Positions 55,907 to 63,933 of a stretch of DNA of 64,000 nucleotides are shown here, piece by piece; the stretch's first letter is position 1; every line of letters begins with the position of its first letter. Where the stretch lies: positions 24,655-88,654 of the forward strand of contig JAFVGZ010000026.1 in NCBI GenBank assembly GCA_017478025.1, given 5' to 3'. A program made the position numbers and the translations under genes. The notes under the pieces were generated by a model, which saw nothing but the letters and a program-made list of their open reading frames with translations, had not been told where the DNA came from and did no database searches. Origin of the DNA: Prevotella sp. Its GTDB lineage: Bacteria; Bacteroidota; Bacteroidia; Bacteroidales; Bacteroidaceae.

Positions 55907-56743
55907 CTATAGCTCTGGGTCGCTCGGCGATGTAGGAGAGGCCTTTGTCAAGTTAAAGAAGTGAAGAATGAACTGTGTAACCATACGGCCTTGGTGGCAC
56001 CGTTGCTTAATGGATTTTACAGCCGCACTCTTGACGTGTTCATCTTCATCTTTCGCATGGTTTTTGATTAAGTTAAGTTCGTATTCTGGTGTGAATTCTG
56101 GGTGTCCCTGAAACGTCAGGATATCATGACCTATCCTAAATCCCTCATATTGGCAAAAATCGCTGTGGGCAATGGCAATGGCACCAGGGGGGAGAACGGT
56201 CACTTGGTCATGGTGATTATACAAAAGACGCAGACGGCCATTGGGGAAATAAAAATGCATTATTTCGTCTGAGATGACTGACTCACGAATACCTATTCCC
56301 CATCCTCCAGTGTACCGTTGCACTTCTCCACCTAATGCTTGGGCGATAATCTGATGGCCAAAACAAATGCCAACCAGTTTGCTATGGAGTGAAGATGCGT
56401 CTCTTATCCACTGCTTGAGTCCCAGAATCCACGGATCATTATCATAAGCGGAACTGTTACTTCCTGTAACCAGATACAGCTCATTTTTCTCCAATTTCTT
56501 GGGTAAAACGCCCGCCATTACAGGAAATACCTCAAACTCTATGGAGTCATCAACAGAACGGAACATTTCCCTGAACATTGACGCATAGGAGGGAATCTCC
56601 GGCGGCAATAGTCCGGGGAATGTGTCACACAACAATATATTAATCTTCGGTCTTTTTGTCATTTCATTACCAGTCAGGGCAATTTTCAACTGTAGGGTGT
56701 TACCCTCACAATGAACATCAGGGTTTTCACTCATCATTATCAA
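55907..56743 (-). CDS. class I glutamine-amidotransferase-like hydrolase
   Basis: 278 residues, stand-alone GATase1 fold. Triad: Cys127 in VGICFGHQIIAQ, His214 and Glu216 in FQGHPEFTPE. The family includes gamma-glutamyl peptidases and GMP-synthase-like amidotransferases; with no synthase partner, hydrolysis of a gamma-glutamyl or amide bond is the best guess. The first 27 residues precede the conserved fold; the start may instead be MTKRPKINILL (56662). The 3-bp gap to the upstream gene favours the longer form. Last gene of the ATP-grasp operon. Confidence 0.88.
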   Translation of the reverse strand: MIMMSENPDVHCEGNTLQLKIALTGNEMTKRPKINILLCDTFPGLLPPEIPSYASMFREMFRSVDDSIEFEVFPVMAGVLPKKLEKNELYLVTGSNSSAYDNDPWILGLKQWIRDASSLHSKLVGICFGHQIIAQALGGEVQRYTGGWGIGIRESVISDEIMHFYFPNGRLRLLYNHHDQVTVLPPGAIAIAHSDFCQYEGFRIGHDILTFQGHPEFTPEYELNLIKNHAKDEDEHVKSAAVKSIKQRCHQGRMVTQFILHFFNLTKASPTSPSDPEL

Positions 56744-56746
56744 ATA

Positions 56747-57676
56747 TCAAAGTGTATGTATCATAAATAGCAAAGCATTCTGTAGGACGACGGGACGATT
56801 GTGGGCAAAGAACACAGTGCCTTCGACTGTCGCTTTTACATCGTTGAGTATCTGTCCGTTATAAGGGTCGATAATGTGAGCCAGTGACTCGCCAGGGAAT
56901 ACGCGGCTACCTGCATTCACTAACCGATAGAAGATGCCTGCGTGACGAGCCTTTACGTGGAGGAGTTCTGCCTCGTCGATGACGGCAGATTCGTAGGCGG
57001 CACCCAAAGAGCCGTGACTAACTATGCCCGTCCGTTGCATCATGCGCAGGATGGCATCGATGGTCTCGCCACTGGTATTCAGGTCGATCTGGTTGGTCCG
57101 TCCCGCATAGACGGAGAAAGCCTTGGTTGCCCAAAGTTGCCAGTTGTAGTTGAGCAGCGTGGTGTCAAACGGGCGTGGCTTGCAGAAGGTGACATACTTC
57201 ATGCCGAAGAGCCTGGCAGTCTCAACATCCTCATAGCCCGTCTTCAGCATCCGCACGTGGGGGATGAAGTCGCCAGGCACATAGTAACTGGCCAGTTGCA
57301 GGCCATACTCAAAACCATTGAGGGCTGTGAAGATGGCAGCGGCAATGCGCTGGGTGGTTTCCCCCTGGTCGTAGCCGGGAAACATGCGGTTGATGTCCGT
57401 CGAGTCCATTGCCCAGAAACGGTGGCTGACATTCATCGAGAACGGATTACATGAGGGAATGACCAGCAGGCTATGGCCTTCAACAATTTCACCACGCTGT
57501 TCCATCATCGTCAGGCGGCTCACCAGTTGCGAACAGATGTACTGTTGCTGCACCTCGTCGCCACGCATGGCGCCCACAATAGCCAATGTCTTGGCTCCTT
57601 CGCCAAACCGATAGCCCTGGATACGGAAATTATCGCGGTAGGGCGAGTTCATTTCAAATATAGTTTCTACTCTCAT
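56747..57676 (-). CDS. AstE/aspartoacylase-like protein, probable pseudoenzyme
   Basis: 309 residues, paralogue of the next gene with the same length and C-terminal beta domain. Compared with it, the zinc His is Arg38 (GAMRGDE), the second zinc His position is Ala129 (LQLASYY), and the catalytic Glu position is Tyr190 (SVYAGRT); only Glu41 and DINRMFPG remain. Not truncated and not frameshifted, so it is probably maintained. May bind the substrate or partner the active copy. Lies 55 bp after the active paralogue. Confidence 0.85.
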   Translation of the reverse strand: MRVETIFEMNSPYRDNFRIQGYRFGEGAKTLAIVGAMRGDEVQQQYICSQLVSRLTMMEQRGEIVEGHSLLVIPSCNPFSMNVSHRFWAMDSTDINRMFPGYDQGETTQRIAAAIFTALNGFEYGLQLASYYVPGDFIPHVRMLKTGYEDVETARLFGMKYVTFCKPRPFDTTLLNYNWQLWATKAFSVYAGRTNQIDLNTSGETIDAILRMMQRTGIVSHGSLGAAYESAVIDEAELLHVKARHAGIFYRLVNAGSRVFPGESLAHIIDPYNGQILNDVKATVEGTVFFAHNRPVVLQNALLFMIHTL

Positions 57677-57731
57677 AAGAATACTTCATTCTTTTAGTCA
57701 CTTCGTTTTGTGAAAGCGCTTCGCGATTACT

Positions 57732-58661
57732 TTACTCTTCACTCCTGAAGATTCGTGCCATCAGCGAGCCTTCATAGACTATCGGGTAGGCACGAATGGT
57801 GAACAGATAGCCATCAGTTGGAGAAATAACGTTACTGAGCGCCTGGCCACGAAGCGGATTGACAATCTGTCCGATGGTCTGACCGCGGCTGACGTTGATA
57901 CCGCATTTCAGTTCTGTCAGGAATACGCCTGACGTCTCGGCATTGAGGAATGTCACATGGTCGCCCTTGCAGACGATGGGTCTGGGCAAATCTGCACTGG
58001 CACTGCCTTTCCACATGCCCATGCGCATCATCAGATGAAGGATGCCTTCTACCAGCCGACGGCACATCTTATGATTGATGCGCTGACCGACACCCATCTC
58101 CACCACCAGGCAGGGCGTACCGGTGGAATTGAGCGAGTGGGCCAGCGTTGCCTCCAATACAGTGGCAGCATCATGAACCCAGATGAAGTCCATGCCCAGC
58201 CGTTCGGCAAATGGCATGAGCCATTCGGCATTCTGTACATTGATGCGCACCTGGGGTGTCTCCCGCAGAAAGAGATTGCTGGAATGGATGTCGATGACCA
58301 TATCAGCCCCCTTGATGTCCTCGATGATGGCATGAGCGGTCTGTTCTGCCATCGTGCCTTGTGGGTCGCCGGGGAAGATGCGGTTCATGTCGAGGTCGAA
58401 ATTGGGAATACCCCGCTGGATGGTGTCGATGCCCAGAGGATTCAAAGCCGGATAAATCTCCAGTGTTCCACGGAGCAATTCGGGATGCTCACCTACGATG
58501 TGTGCCAGTTCGTAGCACACCATCTGCCCCTCCAGTTCGTCGCCGTGAGTGCCTGTAACCACACAGAAGCGGAGTCCTTCCTTACCGTTCTGTATGACAT
58601 TCTTACGGATGCGGAACTGTTCATCGACAGGCAGTTCCGTGGATACTATTGTCTTAATCAT
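57732..58661 (-). CDS. succinylglutamate desuccinylase/aspartoacylase-family zinc hydrolase
   Basis: 309 residues, M14-like fold. Zinc ligands His39 and Glu42 (GTHGDELEG), His126 (VIDIHSSN), general acid/base Glu188 (LVVEMGVG), and DLDMNRIFPG. The C-terminal 80 residues form a barrel-sandwich-like domain. Would cleave an acyl-amide or peptide bond. Its ATG overlaps the transglutaminase stop (ATGA), so it is translationally coupled. True AstE arginine-catabolism neighbours are absent, so another substrate is likely. Confidence 0.9.
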   Translation of the reverse strand: MIKTIVSTELPVDEQFRIRKNVIQNGKEGLRFCVVTGTHGDELEGQMVCYELAHIVGEHPELLRGTLEIYPALNPLGIDTIQRGIPNFDLDMNRIFPGDPQGTMAEQTAHAIIEDIKGADMVIDIHSSNLFLRETPQVRINVQNAEWLMPFAERLGMDFIWVHDAATVLEATLAHSLNSTGTPCLVVEMGVGQRINHKMCRRLVEGILHLMMRMGMWKGSASADLPRPIVCKGDHVTFLNAETSGVFLTELKCGINVSRGQTIGQIVNPLRGQALSNVISPTDGYLFTIRAYPIVYEGSLMARIFRSEE

Positions 58662-59413
58662 ATCTCATGTAATGTAACGTGAACCGTGGTTTGCTGACGG
58701 GCCTGACCTGTGTACATGCCACGGCTGACGGAGCAGTCGCGGGCATCGCGCCCGTGAGCCAGTTTGACGTAGCCGTTGCTGATGCGGCAATTGTGGGTGG
58801 GGTCGAAGCCCAGCCAGTTGTAGCCGTCGAAAATCTCAACCCAGGCATGGGTCTCACCCTCGCCCACAAGGAATCCGTTGACGTAGCGGGCAGGAATACC
58901 TTGCCTTCGGCAGAGGGCTATCATGAGGTGGGCAAAGTCCTGGCATACGCCCTGACGCGACTGCATCACCTCTGCCGCCGTGGTCTCTATTGTGGTGGCC
59001 TGTGGCTGATACGCAATGTTCTCATTAATCCATTGGCAGATGTCGTAAGCGGCTTGGATGCTGTTTTCGCTAATATCCGTAATCCCGTCTCCAATTGTAG
59101 TAAATGGTGTGGGCTGACGGTAGAGGAGCAGGTTCTCGCCGCGATACTTGACCAGATAGGTGTCGGTAGCAACGATGCCCATGCTGACATAGGCGAATAC
59201 GGTGTGCGGCTCGGTGGTTCCGCCAAAGAGGATGCGGTTATAAAACGTATCGCTGCCAGCCTGCAGCCAGTAATTAGGCGACATGACCAGATGTTCCTGC
59301 TCCACCGTCTGGCAGGCATTACCGACTGGTTGGCAGCGGAGCATGACGGCATGGGCTGGAACAGGCTCGGAGAACTTGACCACCGTCTGATAGTTATACA
59401 GATAGCGTTTCAC
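58658..59413 (-). CDS. transglutaminase-like thiol hydrolase/ligase
   Basis: 251 residues, cytosolic (no signal peptide). N-terminal beta domain typical of bacterial transglutaminase-like proteins, then the papain-like core with Cys147 (QGVCQDFAHL), His179 (GETHAWVEIF) and Asp194 (GFDPTHN). This group regularly accompanies alpha-E and circularly permuted ATP-grasp genes. The start is GTG, overlapping the alpha-E stop (GTGA). Might cut or transfer the amide product of the ligase. Confidence 0.92.
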   Translation of the reverse strand: MKRYLYNYQTVVKFSEPVPAHAVMLRCQPVGNACQTVEQEHLVMSPNYWLQAGSDTFYNRILFGGTTEPHTVFAYVSMGIVATDTYLVKYRGENLLLYRQPTPFTTIGDGITDISENSIQAAYDICQWINENIAYQPQATTIETTAAEVMQSRQGVCQDFAHLMIALCRRQGIPARYVNGFLVGEGETHAWVEIFDGYNWLGFDPTHNCRISNGYVKLAHGRDARDCSVSRGMYTGQARQQTTVHVTLHEI

Positions 59414-60108
59414 ACTCTGACCAGTTGGTTGATAAATTTCAGCAATTTGTTCTTGTATTCCACATCATTGAGATTGAAACGCTCCTCGATAATGAGACTG
59501 TTGAGCTGTCCCTCGATGTGGTCGTCGACGATTGTAGAAATCTGACTGAGGTAGCGTTTCAGCGAGTCGTAGGCCAGTGCCACCCGCTCGTAGGGATAGT
59601 CGAAACGCAGTAGCATGTCGAGATTCTCCACATTGCGCCCAGTCATCATGATATAGAGTGCCTTATGGTTGCGCAGACGCTGCTCGGCAGAGCCCCAGAA
59701 CGCCAACGACCAGTCGATGACGGGTTGCAGGGCAGTGACGTTCATTTCGCGCCGCTCCTTGCACTCTTTCATCAGTGCCACACTCATCTCCAGATAACTG
59801 AGGGTTTCGCTCATGATGTTTTCGCGCAGGAGGATGGCATTGTCCTTGGCCTTGACCTGTGCCGCCATCACCGAAGCGATGTTGTCTTCGTCGTACATCA
59901 TGCCGAAGGTGAATTCTTCACTCGACTGATAGACACCGTTGACATCGAGACGTGTCCATAGTAAGGAATAGTCTTCCAGTTCGCCGTCGATCATCTTGTC
60001 GTAACACTTACGCAGCAAATGCAGCGTGATATACACTCTCTCTTCATAGCGCCCCAGCCAGTAGAGGCTGTTCGCCTTGGTTGCCGATATCAAATTTTTC
60101 TGTGTCAT
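59410..60108 (-). CDS. alpha-E domain protein
   Basis: 232 residues, all-helical. The family start ANSLYWLGRYEERV is seen about ten residues in, so I use MTQKNLIS at 60108, 23 bp after the ligase stop; a longer form to 60150 would overlap the ligase. The protein is shorter than the roughly 310-residue relatives I know. Alpha-E proteins accompany circularly permuted ATP-grasp ligases and probably form a complex with them or hold the substrate. Confidence 0.88.
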   Translation of the reverse strand: MTQKNLISATKANSLYWLGRYEERVYITLHLLRKCYDKMIDGELEDYSLLWTRLDVNGVYQSSEEFTFGMMYDEDNIASVMAAQVKAKDNAILLRENIMSETLSYLEMSVALMKECKERREMNVTALQPVIDWSLAFWGSAEQRLRNHKALYIMMTGRNVENLDMLLRFDYPYERVALAYDSLKRYLSQISTIVDDHIEGQLNSLIIEERFNLNDVEYKNKLLKFINQLVRV

Positions 60109-60131
60109 CCTTCCAACTTTTAACTTTTCAC

Positions 60132-61460
60132 TTATGTTTCCATCACCCATGTATCCTTAAAACCTCCGCCCTGTGAGGAATTGACCACAAACGAGTTGGG
60201 GTTTCTCGAGAAGCGTGTCAAGCCGCTCTTCCACACCTTCACTGCCTTGCCGCTGACGACGAAGGCTCTCAAGTCGGCCTTGCGCCACACGGTCTGGTCA
60301 CCCTCCAGAATCTCCAAGTCCTTGAAGTCGATGACTTCCTGTGCAATCCAGCGGCGAGGCTCGCTTCTGACCAGTTTCGTCAGGTCGGCAAGTTCCTTCT
60401 CGGCAAGGTCTTTGCCAAACACCACCCCATAGCCTCCTGCCTCGCTGACATCCTTGATGACCAGCCGTCGGATATTTTCCATCACATAGTTGCGGTCTTT
60501 TTCGAAATAAGGCAGATAAGTGGGAGCGTTCTGCAGGATGGGCTGCTCGTCGAGATAGTATTCCACCATCTTCGGTACGAAATAGTAGATACCCTTGTCA
60601 TCGGCCACGCCATTGCCGATGGCATTGATGAGTGCCACGTTGCCAGCCTTGTAGGCCTGCATCACATTGGGGATGCCCAGCAGTGAGGAAGCCTCAAACA
60701 GCAGCGGGTCCATATATTCATCGCTCACACGGCGATAGATGCAGCCCACGCGGGTCTTCTCCTTGTAGATACCCGCATAGTACACCTTGTTGTCCTCCAC
60801 AAACAGGTCACCGGGATAGGCCAGCGTAGCCCCCGTCTTCTCGGCAAAATAACTATGCTCAAAATAGGCCGAGTTATAGCGACCTGGGGTAAGGATGACC
60901 GAGATACCCCGACCGCCGTTCATCTCTTCCATCATCGTGGCAAGCAGACGGGCATAGTCGCGGTTTTCGGCCACGGCATTTTGGGTAAAGGTCTGTGGCG
61001 ACACCTTGCGTGTAATCTCGCGGGCTATCATCGGATAACTGGCACCAGAGGGGATACGCAGGTTGTCCTCCAGCACATACCACTGTCCGTCCTTGCCTTC
61101 GACGAGGTCGATGCCTGCGATGTGGGCATAGACCTCTCCTGCCGGACTGATGCCTTCACATTCAGGCATATAGCCCTTCGAGGAATACACGAACTCCTCG
61201 GGTACGATACCATCCTTGATGATGCGCTTGTCGTGATAGACATCCCATAGGAACTTGTTCAGTGCCGTCACACGTTGGCGGAGTCCTTTCTCCAGATAAG
61301 CCCAGTCATCACAGGAAATGATTCGGGGGATGGAGTCAAAAGGGAACAATTGTTCGTTGAAAATTCCATGCTTATAGACCCCGAACCGAACTCCAAAACG
61401 TTCCATCCATTTGTTGACCGTATTACGGCTGTCAACCAATTCGTTTATCCTGATATTCAT
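60132..61460 (-). CDS. circularly permuted ATP-grasp ligase
   Basis: 442 residues, DUF404/DUF407-type (CP_ATPgrasp). Hallmarks: VLEDNLRIPSGASYP (about 129-143), VIKDVSEAGGYGVVFG in the ATP loop, DLRAFVVSGK, and the C-terminal NSSQGGGFKDTWV. Predicted to join a carboxylate to an amine with ATP, making an amide or short peptide. Known from comparative genomics with alpha-E and transglutaminase genes; no defined product that I know of. Lies 58 bp after the ammonium transporter gene. Confidence 0.93.
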   Translation of the reverse strand: MNIRINELVDSRNTVNKWMERFGVRFGVYKHGIFNEQLFPFDSIPRIISCDDWAYLEKGLRQRVTALNKFLWDVYHDKRIIKDGIVPEEFVYSSKGYMPECEGISPAGEVYAHIAGIDLVEGKDGQWYVLEDNLRIPSGASYPMIAREITRKVSPQTFTQNAVAENRDYARLLATMMEEMNGGRGISVILTPGRYNSAYFEHSYFAEKTGATLAYPGDLFVEDNKVYYAGIYKEKTRVGCIYRRVSDEYMDPLLFEASSLLGIPNVMQAYKAGNVALINAIGNGVADDKGIYYFVPKMVEYYLDEQPILQNAPTYLPYFEKDRNYVMENIRRLVIKDVSEAGGYGVVFGKDLAEKELADLTKLVRSEPRRWIAQEVIDFKDLEILEGDQTVWRKADLRAFVVSGKAVKVWKSGLTRFSRNPNSFVVNSSQGGGFKDTWVMET

Positions 61461-61518
61461 ATTTGTATTTGTGTTGCTTAGTTTATGTACTTATTTACGT
61501 CCATTCCCGCTGACGCGC

Positions 61519-62916
61519 CTACCCGTTGCCTCTCGTCTCTTTCTCGCGGATATGCTCTTCATATTCCGCTATTTCCCGTTCGCCGACATGGGCCAGACCG
61601 TAGTGCTCATCGTGCTGACTGTAGTCGAGTCCAACCTTCTCACTATAGACGGATACACGCATGGGTAACAGTTTGTCTATCAGCTTATAGCCCATCCAAC
61701 TCATGCCGAATGTATATACAAAGACAATGACGATGGCCAGCAGATGGTAGAGGAAAATCACGAATCCGTCCCACGTGCCTGCAATCAGTCCTTCTTGGAT
61801 GAAGATACCTGTCAGCACAGTTCCGAAGATACCGCCTGTGCCGTGAGTGGGGAATACGTCGAGGGCATCGTCGATGCTGCTACGTGAACGCCAATAGACG
61901 GCAATATTGCAGATCAGCGTGATGACGAAGGCAATGAAGATGCTCTGCCCCACCGTGACATAGCCTGCTGACGGGGTAATGGCCACCAAACCTACCACAC
62001 ATCCGACAGCGGCTCCCATGGCCGAAGGCTTGCGGCCACGAAGGCAATCGAAGAATATCCAGGTCATCATGGCAGTAGCCGAGGCTGTATTGGTATTCAG
62101 AAATGCCTTCACTGCCTGTCCGTCAGCATGAAGCGACGAACCCGCATTAAAGCCGAACCAGCCCAGCCACAGCAGGGCCGCTCCCAACAGCACAAAGGGA
62201 ATGTTGGCTGGTTCGCTTCTGCGGGTATCTGCTTTACGCCTGCCTAAATAGATGGCTCCGGCAAGAGCGGCAACACCACTGGAGGCATGCACCACGATGC
62301 CTCCGGCAAAGTCGATGACTCCCCAACGGCAAAACAGCCCCTCTGGATGCCATGTCATGTGGGCCAGTGGACAGTAGATCATAAAGAAGAAAAACATCAT
62401 GAAGAACATATAGGCAGAGAAACGCACACGTTCGGCAAACGACCCTGTGATCAGCGACGGGGTGATGATGGCAAACTTCATCTGAAACAGGGCATAGAGA
62501 GCCAGTGGAATAGTGGCTCCACCTAATATATTACCCGCGGGTGTAGTATAGACAGCACCTCCTACGTTGTGGAACATGGGGAACGTCAGCGGATTGCCAA
62601 TAACACCTCCGATATCATCGCCAAAACAGAGTGAGAATCCAATCACCACCCACAGAACAGAAATCAGTCCCATAGCAATAAACGACTGGAGCATGGTGCT
62701 GATGACGTTCTTCGCTCCTACCATACCGCCATAGAAGAATGACAGTCCAGGTGTCATCATCAGCACAAAGATGGTGGCCGTGATAAGCCAGGCTACGTCA
62801 GCAGCAGAAATCACCGACCAGTCGCACTCAAATGCGGGCTCACCTACAAACACACCGGCAATGGCTATCAACGTCATTGCTGCCATCAAGATAATCCAAC
62901 GTCTCTTTACTTTCAT
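61519..62916 (-). CDS. amtB: ammonium transporter
   Basis: 465 residues, eleven-helix Amt/Rh channel. Twin His of the pore in GGIVVHASSGVAAL and DVFPTHGTGGIFG; Phe-gate region MTPGLSFFYGGMVGAKN. The C-terminal tail is longer than in E. coli AmtB (YSEKVGLDYSQHDEHYG, then a charged helix to the end). No glnK gene is adjacent, which is unusual. A full promoter precedes it. First gene of the operon with the ATP-grasp cluster. Confidence 0.95.
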   Translation of the reverse strand: MKVKRRWIILMAAMTLIAIAGVFVGEPAFECDWSVISAADVAWLITATIFVLMMTPGLSFFYGGMVGAKNVISTMLQSFIAMGLISVLWVVIGFSLCFGDDIGGVIGNPLTFPMFHNVGGAVYTTPAGNILGGATIPLALYALFQMKFAIITPSLITGSFAERVRFSAYMFFMMFFFFMIYCPLAHMTWHPEGLFCRWGVIDFAGGIVVHASSGVAALAGAIYLGRRKADTRRSEPANIPFVLLGAALLWLGWFGFNAGSSLHADGQAVKAFLNTNTASATAMMTWIFFDCLRGRKPSAMGAAVGCVVGLVAITPSAGYVTVGQSIFIAFVITLICNIAVYWRSRSSIDDALDVFPTHGTGGIFGTVLTGIFIQEGLIAGTWDGFVIFLYHLLAIVIVFVYTFGMSWMGYKLIDKLLPMRVSVYSEKVGLDYSQHDEHYGLAHVGEREIAEYEEHIREKETRGNG

Positions 62917-62945
62917 ACAATTGTCATTTTGTTATTTACTGAGTG

Positions 62946-62976
62946 CAAATATATTACAAAATGAAAGAAAAACAAA
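62946..62976 (-). promoter_or_regulatory. promoter of the amtB/ATP-grasp operon
   Basis: On the minus strand TTTG (62976-62973), 19 bp, TATATTTG (62953-62946), 30 bp before the amtB start. No other promoter box is seen between amtB and 55907. Confidence 0.75.
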
Positions 62977-63108
62977 AGAAATCAAAGCATTTTGCGTGTT
63001 AAAATATTGAATTGCTTACATTATCTAACATTATTATTTGAATTTTTGTTACAAATTGACACAAATATGCCTTAAATACTTTCGATTTCCTGTCAAATTG
63101 TAAGTTGG

Positions 63109-63162
63109 CTCCGTTTTGGATGTATAAGAGAAAAAACGAGTTCTTTCTCTTGTGTATCTCAA
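63109..63162 (+). repeat. hairpin repeat, diverged copy
   Basis: CTCCGTTTTGGATGTATAAG... to TCTCAA aligns with the reverse complement of the 54278 repeats. The stem is kept although bases differ: three pairs become G-U. The -7 box is not present in this copy. Confidence 0.75.
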
Positions 63163-63213
63163 GTGTGACACGGGGACTGTCACATTTCCTTGGGATTGCG
63201 GATATATGGATAA

Positions 63214-63259
63214 TAGAACAAACCTTCACCACCCATAAGGGCAGTGAAGGTTTGTTCTA
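63214..63259. terminator. 16-bp perfect hairpin
   Basis: TAGAACAAACCTTCAC (63214-63229) pairs perfectly with GTGAAGGTTTGTTCTA (63244-63259), with an inner CCC/GGG in the loop. It lies downstream of the DUF5675 gene on the minus strand. No T-run follows, so terminator is inferred. Confidence 0.55.
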
Positions 63260-63263
63260 ATCA

Positions 63264-63347
63264 ATGGTCAATGGTCCGCTCGGCCCTATGGGACGCTTGC
63301 GTAGTATAACGGAGCAAGAATGGTCAATGGTCAATGGTCAATGGTCA
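63264..63347. repeat. ATGGTCA heptamer array split by the 44-bp element
   Basis: Two ATGGTCA units (63264-63276), then the 44-bp element (63277-63320), then four more units (63320-63347). The last unit supplies the stop codon of the next gene (TCA at 63345-63347). Confidence 0.85.
63277..63320 (+). repeat. 44-bp dispersed element, copy B
   Basis: Same length and ends as copy A (62-105). Differences are confined to a 3-bp core (TAT versus AAA) and a 7-bp block (GTATAAC versus ACAACGT). Confidence 0.75.
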
Positions 63348-63779
63348 ATCCTCAACGCTCACCCACACCATTTCCTGTCTGTCCTCGCAGTCTTGTATCT
63401 CCTCGGTCAGGCTTATGACGTGCTGCTTTGATCGGCTTACGAAACCCTTGCTGGTGTTCTCGCCAAGCAAGATGCAGCCACGTGTTTCCTTCACCGTGTT
63501 GCCCTCATGGATGAAGATACCCCAAAAGCCCGGTACGGAGATCAGTTGTGGGCGCATCTTCATCATCTTCGGCATCCAGTGCACGTGGCAGACATACGCC
63601 CCTGTGGGGATGGCGGTCTTGCCCGGCACCTTTGTTTCTTGAATCGACATGCTGCTCATGCTGCTCTTAAAGCCACGATCCTGGGGCTCCAGCGTGTTGC
63701 AGCGAAAAACTCCGTTCACATACAGCTCACCAACGGTGTAGCCTTCCTTCTTCCAACGTCTTCTGATTTCTATTTTCAT
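63345..63779 (-). CDS. DUF5675-like protein, phage-associated
   Basis: 144 residues. The family pattern GELYVNGVFRCNTLEPQDRG, IPTGAYVCHV, FWGIFIHEGNT and RGCILLGENT is present, with the last two resembling catalytic His/Cys of L,D-transpeptidase-like folds. Such genes occur in Bacteroidetes prophages. No other phage gene is in view, so it may be a remnant or the edge of an element beyond the window. A GGAGG ribosome-binding site precedes the start, unusual for this genome. The stop comes from a heptamer array. Confidence 0.85.
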   Translation of the reverse strand: MKIEIRRRWKKEGYTVGELYVNGVFRCNTLEPQDRGFKSSMSSMSIQETKVPGKTAIPTGAYVCHVHWMPKMMKMRPQLISVPGFWGIFIHEGNTVKETRGCILLGENTSKGFVSRSKQHVISLTEEIQDCEDRQEMVWVSVED

Positions 63780-63870
63780 TACTTTTCCTCCCTTTCTTTA
63801 TTGGTTAGTTTTCTATAAGTGTTCTTTGATATTTCTTCAATTAAGCCTGCTTTTCTTAAATTTCTCATCC

Positions 63871-63878
63871 TACCTTTG
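63871..63878 (+). promoter_or_regulatory. -7 box near the window end
   Basis: TACCTTTG, 55 bp before a second identical box at 63926. It has no clear -33 element. Confidence 0.4.
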
Positions 63879-63901
63879 CAGTCGGAATCGAATAACAAAG
63901 A

Positions 63902-63933
63902 TTTGTATAAACAAAAGTTAATTTGTACCTTTG
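63902..63933 (+). promoter_or_regulatory. promoter reading out of the window
   Basis: TTTG (63902-63905), 20 bp, TACCTTTG (63926-63933): full consensus on the plus strand. No gene starts before 64000, so it serves a gene or RNA beyond the window. Confidence 0.65.
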
